64,000 nt of DNA, taken from contig NC_087181.1 in assembly GCF_035594125.1 (NCBI RefSeq), forward strand, positions 5,454,119 through 5,518,118, in the 5' to 3' direction. The translations under genes were made by a program, and so were the position numbers. The stretch comes from Scylla paramamosain (Eukaryota > Arthropoda > Malacostraca > Decapoda > Portunidae). Every line of letters starts with the position of its first letter. Positions within the stretch are counted from its first letter, which is position 1. Shown here piece after piece: positions 58,751-64,000 of this stretch. Under the pieces are notes generated by a model, which worked only from the letters and a program-made list of their open reading frames with translations, was not told the DNA's origin and ran no database searches.

Positions 58751-58756
<6 letters not shown>
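58111..58756. other. No recognised feature
   Basis: Possible 3' UTR of the pogo-like element (AATAAA at about 58159) and unassigned sequence. A GGAAGGGAGG-rich stretch precedes the next microsatellite. Confidence 0.35.

Positions 58757-58839
<83 letters not shown>
58757..58839. repeat. (GA)n microsatellite
   Basis: About 83 bp of GA repeat, continuing the purine-rich stretch from 58700. Confidence 0.97.
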
Positions 58840-58842
<3 letters not shown>

Positions 58843-59107
58843 GCACATACACATAAACAGAGACAAAGAAGGCAAGACAGACACATACACAGAAAGAAAG
58901 GCAACCAGACACAAAGAAGGTTCTTTCAGACAATGCAGGTCTTCGTGATTCTCTGTTCCTTCCAATACAGTGTCACTATTAAGAACATGAGGTGAGACTA
59001 CTACCTGACGCACCCCGAGTCATTAAGGCCACGGTGAAGGTCTCACATTTTGAGGGGTGACCATTAAGAGGTTTCCAGGAACCTCAGGAGGAAGATGGAT
59101 GGTGACG

Positions 59108-59145
59108 GTGGTAGTGGCAGTGGTCATTGTAGTAGTACTAGTAAA

Positions 59146-59198
<53 letters not shown>

Positions 59199-59221
59199 CA
59201 GTAGTAGTAGTAGTACTTATT

Positions 59222-59255
<34 letters not shown>
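59108..59255. repeat. (TAG)n array, upstream flank of the RLE-type LINE
   Basis: Imperfect trinucleotide array containing the recognisable variant GCAGTGGTCATTGTAGTAGT, then ACTAGTAAAAGAAG. The same variant recurs at about 62569-62601. The array stops at 59255, where unique LINE sequence starts. Confidence 0.92.
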
Positions 59256-59256
<1 letters not shown>

Positions 59257-59300
59257 TCGATCCACCAAAGTGTGCAGCCACCAACAAAATTGTACAAGAG

Positions 59301-62009
59301 ATGGTCATCCTCCTCAACAATTACTTACAAGAGTCACCCCTCGCACCGTATGCGATGAAATTATTCTTCACACTGCCAAAACTCTTCTTTCAAAAGACAC
59401 ATAGAAATGCGAAGGTGGCGGAAAACGTGAAAGCCGTCGCAAGAAGAGTGGGTCTATGGCAGAACAACCAACTGGATGAGCTCCTGGAGGAAGCCCGAGC
59501 CATCCAGAAGAGGCTGCCAAGGCCATCAAGAAACCAACAAGGGCAGGAAGACAAAGCCCGTAATTTCGCTGGCAATATGCGGCAAGGACAGGTGTCCAGG
59601 GCTCTGCGGGCACTTAATGAACAGCAGTCAGGGGGAGTGTTGCCCCTCACCAGGGAAACCATCCACCTGCTGAAGGAAAAACATCCTCCCCCCAGTGACG
59701 AGGAGGGCCTCAGGATGCAGGGGCCTTTCCGCAAGCCCAATGATGTCATCTACGAGGTGATTACTGGAGAGATGATCTGGAAGAAGTCTCTCCAGACACA
59801 CGGCAGTGCTGGTCCCTCAGGACTAGACGCTAGAGGGTGGCGTCGCCTGTTGAGCGGCGCACTCTGTGGCAGCGCCGCTAACGACCTATGCGGCGCCCTG
59901 GCAGCACTGGCGAGGAAGCTTGCCACCACAAATTGTCACCACGTCGAGGCTCTCACAGCATGCCGATTAATTCCGCTGGACAAAAAGCCGGGATGCAGAC
60001 CAATTGGCATCGGCGAGGTGATAAGACGCATCGTGGGTAAATGCGTCATGACGGTGGTGAAGGACGACGTAAGGAGGGCAGCGGGGAACCTGCAAGTATG
60101 TGCAGGACAGCAGGCAGGAGGGGAAGCCGCCATCCACGCTATGAGGGAAATGTTCAGTGAAGACAATTGTGAAGCGGTGTTATTAGTGGACGCCAAAAAC
60201 GCTTTCAACACTATTAACAGAAAAACAATGCTTCACAACATTCGAGTAAAATGTCCCTCTCTGGCACAATATGTAGAAAACACATATAGTGACCCCTCGG
60301 ATTTGTACATATGTAGTAATAGTGGTAATAGTGTTAAGGTGTTAAAGTCCATGGAAGGGACAACACAAGGTGACCCAGTGGCCATGGCGATGTACGCCCT
60401 CGGACTTTCAGTGCTGCAACAAGTTATCTCATATGAGAAAACGAGTGTGAAGCAAGTGGCGTACGCGGATGACCTGTCAGGGGCCGGCAGAATAACAGAC
60501 TTGAAAAAATGGTGGGGCTTAGTGAACGACAATGGTCCCATCATAGGGTACACACCCAATGCCGCTAAGTCCGTCCTTATTGTAAAGCCTGAACACTATG
60601 ACAGTGCAGTGGATAGCTTCAGTGGCAGTGGAGTTATAATAACAAAGGATGGACAACGGCATCTGGGTGCTGTCATCGGAACAGAGGAGTTCAAGAAGGA
60701 GTACATAGGAGAAAAGGTGAAGGAGTGGATACATGAGGTGGAAGTCCTGTCTGACATGGCCAGGACTGAGCCTCATGCAGCCTACTCTGCCTACACCCAC
60801 GGCTTGCAGCATCGATGGAGATTCGCCATGCGCACCATCCCAGGCATCAGCCCTCTCCTTGCACCACTGGAGGTCTCGATAAGGAACACCTTCCTCCCAG
60901 CGTTACTGAGATACCACACCATCGGAGATGGGGAAAGGGCGCTGCTCGAACTTCCACCAAGACTGGGCGGGATGGGAATCACCTCCCCTGAGAAGTTGGC
61001 GACTGTGGAGAACCTCAACTCCCTCAAGCTCACCAGGTCCCTCACAGAGAAGATCATTGCTCAGGACGCACATGGTGAAATAGCCCAAAGTGCAGTCACT
61101 GAGCAAGGACGAATTATATCTAGAGATAGGCAACAACATCAACGAAACTGTCTCGAAGACCTGATAAACATCCTGCCTGCAACCACAGTGAGAAAAATCC
61201 TCACTGCACAGGAAACGGGAGCCTCTAACTGGCTAACGTCACTGCCCATCAGAGCGAAGGGCTTCAGCCTCAACAAACAAGAATTTGTCGACGCCATTGC
61301 TCTGAGGTACGGCTGGCCGATGGAAGGACTCCCCAGTACTTGTGTGTGTGGCTCCCCCAATGACGTCAACCACACCATGACGTGCAAAAAGGGGGGATTC
61401 GTATGTATCAGGCACGATGAGGTGAGAGATCTGACCGCCAGCATGCTCAGGGAGGTGTGCCACGATGTCTCCACTGAACCGACCCTCCTGCCGCTAGACG
61501 GCGAGCACCTGCGCTACAGAACAGCCAACACCACCAACGAGGCTCGAGTCGACGTCAGTGCACGAGGGTTCTGGACAAGGGGACAGAAAGCATTCATGGA
61601 CATACGGATCTTTGACCCGATGGCCGCCTGTCACCACGAACTCTCCCTGGAGGCCGCCCACCGCAAGAATGAGCAGGAGAAGATCCGAGCGTATGGGGAG
61701 AGAATCCAACACGTTGACCAGGGCAGCTTCACACCTCTGGTCTTCACCACATCTGGCGGGATGGGCTCCAAGGCTCAGTGCTTCTACTCAAGACTAGCCG
61801 ACCTAATGGCAGAAAAGAAGCACCAGCCAAGGAGCCATGTCGTCGCATGGATGAGGTGCCGCCTCTCATTCTCCCTCCTCAGATCTGCCCTCCTGTGTCT
61901 CAGGGGGACAAGGCATTCCACTCCCATACCTGCAGACTTAGGAGGCCTCGACTGTGAGGCTACAGTGGTGGAGAGTGGCATAAGAGTAGATAGAGTAGAG
62001 GTAGAATGA
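59301..62009 (+). CDS. RT plus restriction-like endonuclease ORF, 902 codons, open
   Basis: RT: GPSGLDARGWRRLL (about 170), ACRLIPLDKKPGCRPIGIGE (about 220-240), AVLLVDAKNAFNTINR (about 295), SMEGTTQGDPVAMAMYALG (about 350) and the catalytic KQVAYADDLSG (Y at about 388). After RT, a zinc-knuckle-like CVCGSPNDVNHTMTCKKGG (about 680-700), then EARVDVSARGFW and GQKAFMDIRIFDP (about 745-775), which fit the PD-(D/E)xK restriction-like endonuclease of R2-type LINEs. It would nick DNA and prime cDNA synthesis. No stop or shift is seen. The frame upstream of the first Met is open for 15 codons, back to a TAG of the array, so the natural N-terminus may be missing. Confidence 0.85.
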   Translation: MVILLNNYLQESPLAPYAMKLFFTLPKLFFQKTHRNAKVAENVKAVARRVGLWQNNQLDELLEEARAIQKRLPRPSRNQQGQEDKARNFAGNMRQGQVSRALRALNEQQSGGVLPLTRETIHLLKEKHPPPSDEEGLRMQGPFRKPNDVIYEVITGEMIWKKSLQTHGSAGPSGLDARGWRRLLSGALCGSAANDLCGALAALARKLATTNCHHVEALTACRLIPLDKKPGCRPIGIGEVIRRIVGKCVMTVVKDDVRRAAGNLQVCAGQQAGGEAAIHAMREMFSEDNCEAVLLVDAKNAFNTINRKTMLHNIRVKCPSLAQYVENTYSDPSDLYICSNSGNSVKVLKSMEGTTQGDPVAMAMYALGLSVLQQVISYEKTSVKQVAYADDLSGAGRITDLKKWWGLVNDNGPIIGYTPNAAKSVLIVKPEHYDSAVDSFSGSGVIITKDGQRHLGAVIGTEEFKKEYIGEKVKEWIHEVEVLSDMARTEPHAAYSAYTHGLQHRWRFAMRTIPGISPLLAPLEVSIRNTFLPALLRYHTIGDGERALLELPPRLGGMGITSPEKLATVENLNSLKLTRSLTEKIIAQDAHGEIAQSAVTEQGRIISRDRQQHQRNCLEDLINILPATTVRKILTAQETGASNWLTSLPIRAKGFSLNKQEFVDAIALRYGWPMEGLPSTCVCGSPNDVNHTMTCKKGGFVCIRHDEVRDLTASMLREVCHDVSTEPTLLPLDGEHLRYRTANTTNEARVDVSARGFWTRGQKAFMDIRIFDPMAACHHELSLEAAHRKNEQEKIRAYGERIQHVDQGSFTPLVFTTSGGMGSKAQCFYSRLADLMAEKKHQPRSHVVAWMRCRLSFSLLRSALLCLRGTRHSTPIPADLGGLDCEATVVESGIRVDRVEVE

Positions 62010-62041
62010 ATTTATAGTTAACAACTAATGTTTATATTATA

Positions 62042-62149
62042 GAGTATTAGATATGGTTGGATGCCACAGTCATTAGCGGGAGCTGGGGCTAATGACCTCC
62101 AAGTAATGGAGCCCCTAATTGACACATCAATAAACATGGGGTGGAGGTA
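62042..62149 (+). repeat. RLE-type LINE 3' UTR, copy 1
   Basis: Block from AGAGTATTAGATATGGTTGG to CATGGGGTGGAGGTATTA, repeated almost exactly at 63009-63121. Confidence 0.93.
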
Positions 62150-63008
<859 letters not shown>

Positions 63009-63010
<2 letters not shown>

Positions 63011-63121
63011 AGTATTAGATATGGTTGGATGCCACAGTCATTAGCGGGAGCTGGGGCTAATGACCTCCAAGTAATGGAGCCCCTAACTGACACATCAATA
63101 AACATGGGGTGGAGGTATTAG
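63009..63121 (+). mobile_element. RLE-type LINE, 3'-UTR-only copy in the same array
   Basis: About 112 bp matching 62042-62149 with about one visible substitution (CCCTAACTGAC for CCCTAATTGAC), same strand, flanked by (TAG)n on both sides. Either an extremely 5'-truncated second insertion or a remnant of tandem duplication. Confidence 0.85.
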
Positions 63122-63125
63122 TAGT

Positions 63126-63128
<3 letters not shown>

Positions 63129-63179
<51 letters not shown>
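63129..63179. repeat. Poly(A), about 51 bp
   Basis: Homopolymer A within the trinucleotide array, 8 bp after the end of the 3'-UTR-only copy. Confidence 0.95.
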
Positions 63180-63182
<3 letters not shown>

Positions 63183-63216
63183 GTAGTAGTAGTAGTAGTA
63201 GTAGTAGGAGGAGGAG

Positions 63217-63268
<52 letters not shown>

Positions 63269-63303
63269 GGCGGTGGCGGCGGCGGCGGCGGCAACGGTGG
63301 TGA

Positions 63304-63338
<35 letters not shown>

Positions 63339-63442
63339 GTGTAGTAGTAGTTGTTGTTGTTGTTGTTGTTGTAGCAGTTGTTACTGTTTTTTGTGGAAGG
63401 AAGTAAAAGCAGCAATACCAACAAGAGCAGCAAGATCAGCGA

Positions 63443-63496
<54 letters not shown>

Positions 63497-63498
63497 AT
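63180..63498. repeat. Mixed trinucleotide repeats (TAG, CAG, CGG, GTT)
   Basis: Successive blocks of TAG, CAG, GGC and GTT repeats, a 50-bp non-repeat part near 63380-63440, then CAG repeat to 63498. Confidence 0.93.
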
Positions 63499-64000
63499 TA
63501 AGTGTAATAATCTCCAACAGATAAAACACGCGGTGAGAAGTAACACGAGGCATCCTGGACAAACACCTGTCCACCTCGGCCCTGCAAGAGCACCTCACCG
63601 GCCAGTGTTCTTTCAATGTTAATTCACATTTCAGTCCTTTATGTATTGTTGTGCCGGCGAGGCAAGACGCCTTGAGGAGCGCCACGCGCCAGCATTCCTT
63701 CCCGGGCTGGTTTTCAACCTACGTCTGTCTTCATTTGTTAAATATAAATGTGTAGCAAGAAAGACAATTACCGTCTTTCCTTCAGTATTTAAAACTATTA
63801 ATGTCTTTATACATTTTGCATCTTTTAATACATGCTACCATTTCTGGCATTATTTTTTTATTTCCTACTATAGTTTGTACGTTCATTATAAGAGTGAAAT
63901 ATACTCGCAAGTATAAAAAATTGCGATAAAACTAGCATATAACAATTTTTCTTTGCTTTTTTTTTTTTTTGCTTTCTGGAAACAAAGCCAAATCCTGGAG
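63499..64000. other. No recognised feature
   Basis: A moderately GC-rich part (63520-63720) and then AT-rich sequence to the window edge. No family motif is seen. Confidence 0.45.

Larger units (their letters stand above)
59256..62149 (+). mobile_element. RLE-type (R2-superfamily-like) LINE, 5'-truncated, in a (TAG)n array
   Basis: About 2.9 kb of unique sequence between (TAG)n arrays. One long ORF (59301-62009) and a 140-bp 3' UTR ending at GGTGGAGGTATTA. There is no apurinic endonuclease; a C-terminal restriction-like endonuclease follows RT, so this is the R2/R4/NeSL-type side of LINEs. The clade is not assigned. The missing N-terminal zinc-finger region suggests 5' truncation at the microsatellite. 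Confidence 0.8.

Noticed and set aside
59138..59320. Short trinucleotide units with regular spacing, considered as a CRISPR-like or satellite array
   Set aside because: There are no spacers. It is a microsatellite in eukaryotic DNA.

Overview
The window looks like gene-poor, repeat-dense nuclear DNA from an arthropod, most likely a decapod crustacean and perhaps a crab. That placement is inference. It rests on very long dinucleotide microsatellites, on LINEs whose 3' end carries the motif TATTTACCTAGTTG beside a (TG)n tract, and on Jockey, DIRS and piggyBac families of the kind I associate with decapod genomes. I find no convincing host protein gene, tRNA or rRNA. Almost everything that can be explained is a transposable element or a simple repeat.

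Layout. 0.1-3.2 kb: microsatellites around a decayed I-like LINE (+) with RT and RNase H. 4.0-5.4 kb: a long (CT)n tract and a Jockey-type fragment (+). 5.4-9.8 kb: decayed Gypsy-like LTR retrotransposon pieces (-) with gag, primer-binding site and a protease-region fragment. 10.83-15.89 kb: a complete DIRS-type tyrosine-recombinase retrotransposon (-) with intact gag, pol and recombinase frames. 16-18 kb: microsatellites, a GA-associated repeat and a LINE endonuclease fragment. 18.25-20.69 kb: a piggyBac copy with exact TIRs and TTAA duplications, but a broken transposase. 20.77-32.0 kb: a CR1-like LINE (-) split by a second DIRS copy (+, 22.15-29.42 kb), which is itself split by a 5'-truncated Jockey LINE (26.17-28.38 kb). 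This is a three-level nest.

32.0-35.7 kb: another Jockey fragment, a 3' CR1-like fragment and nearly 900 bp of TG/GA microsatellite. 35.76-37.67 kb: a second piggyBac family with TTAA ends and five hairpin motifs. 37.7-38.6 kb: a CR1-type 3' fragment with 8-bp tail repeats. 38.8-40.2 kb: a possible broken spliced gene of unknown type. 40.35-53.53 kb: four CR1-like LINEs (C, D, E, F), all minus strand and head to tail, separated only by (TG)n tracts. Copy C carries a Tigger-type deletion derivative (TA duplication) and a TTAA MITE. 53.5-59 kb: another LINE C-terminus, microsatellites and a decayed pogo-like transposase. 59.26-63.13 kb: an open 902-codon RT plus restriction-like-endonuclease ORF and a second, 3'-only copy, both embedded in (TAG)n repeats.

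The main signals for a second look are two apparent cases of microsatellite-directed retrotransposition. One is the CR1-like family in (TG)n. The other is the RLE-type family in (TAG)n. The DIRS copies also show an internal complementary region that reads as the reverse complement of a circle junction, and their second copy has a readable empty site. Copy order, boundaries and duplications were read by eye. Identities are qualitative.
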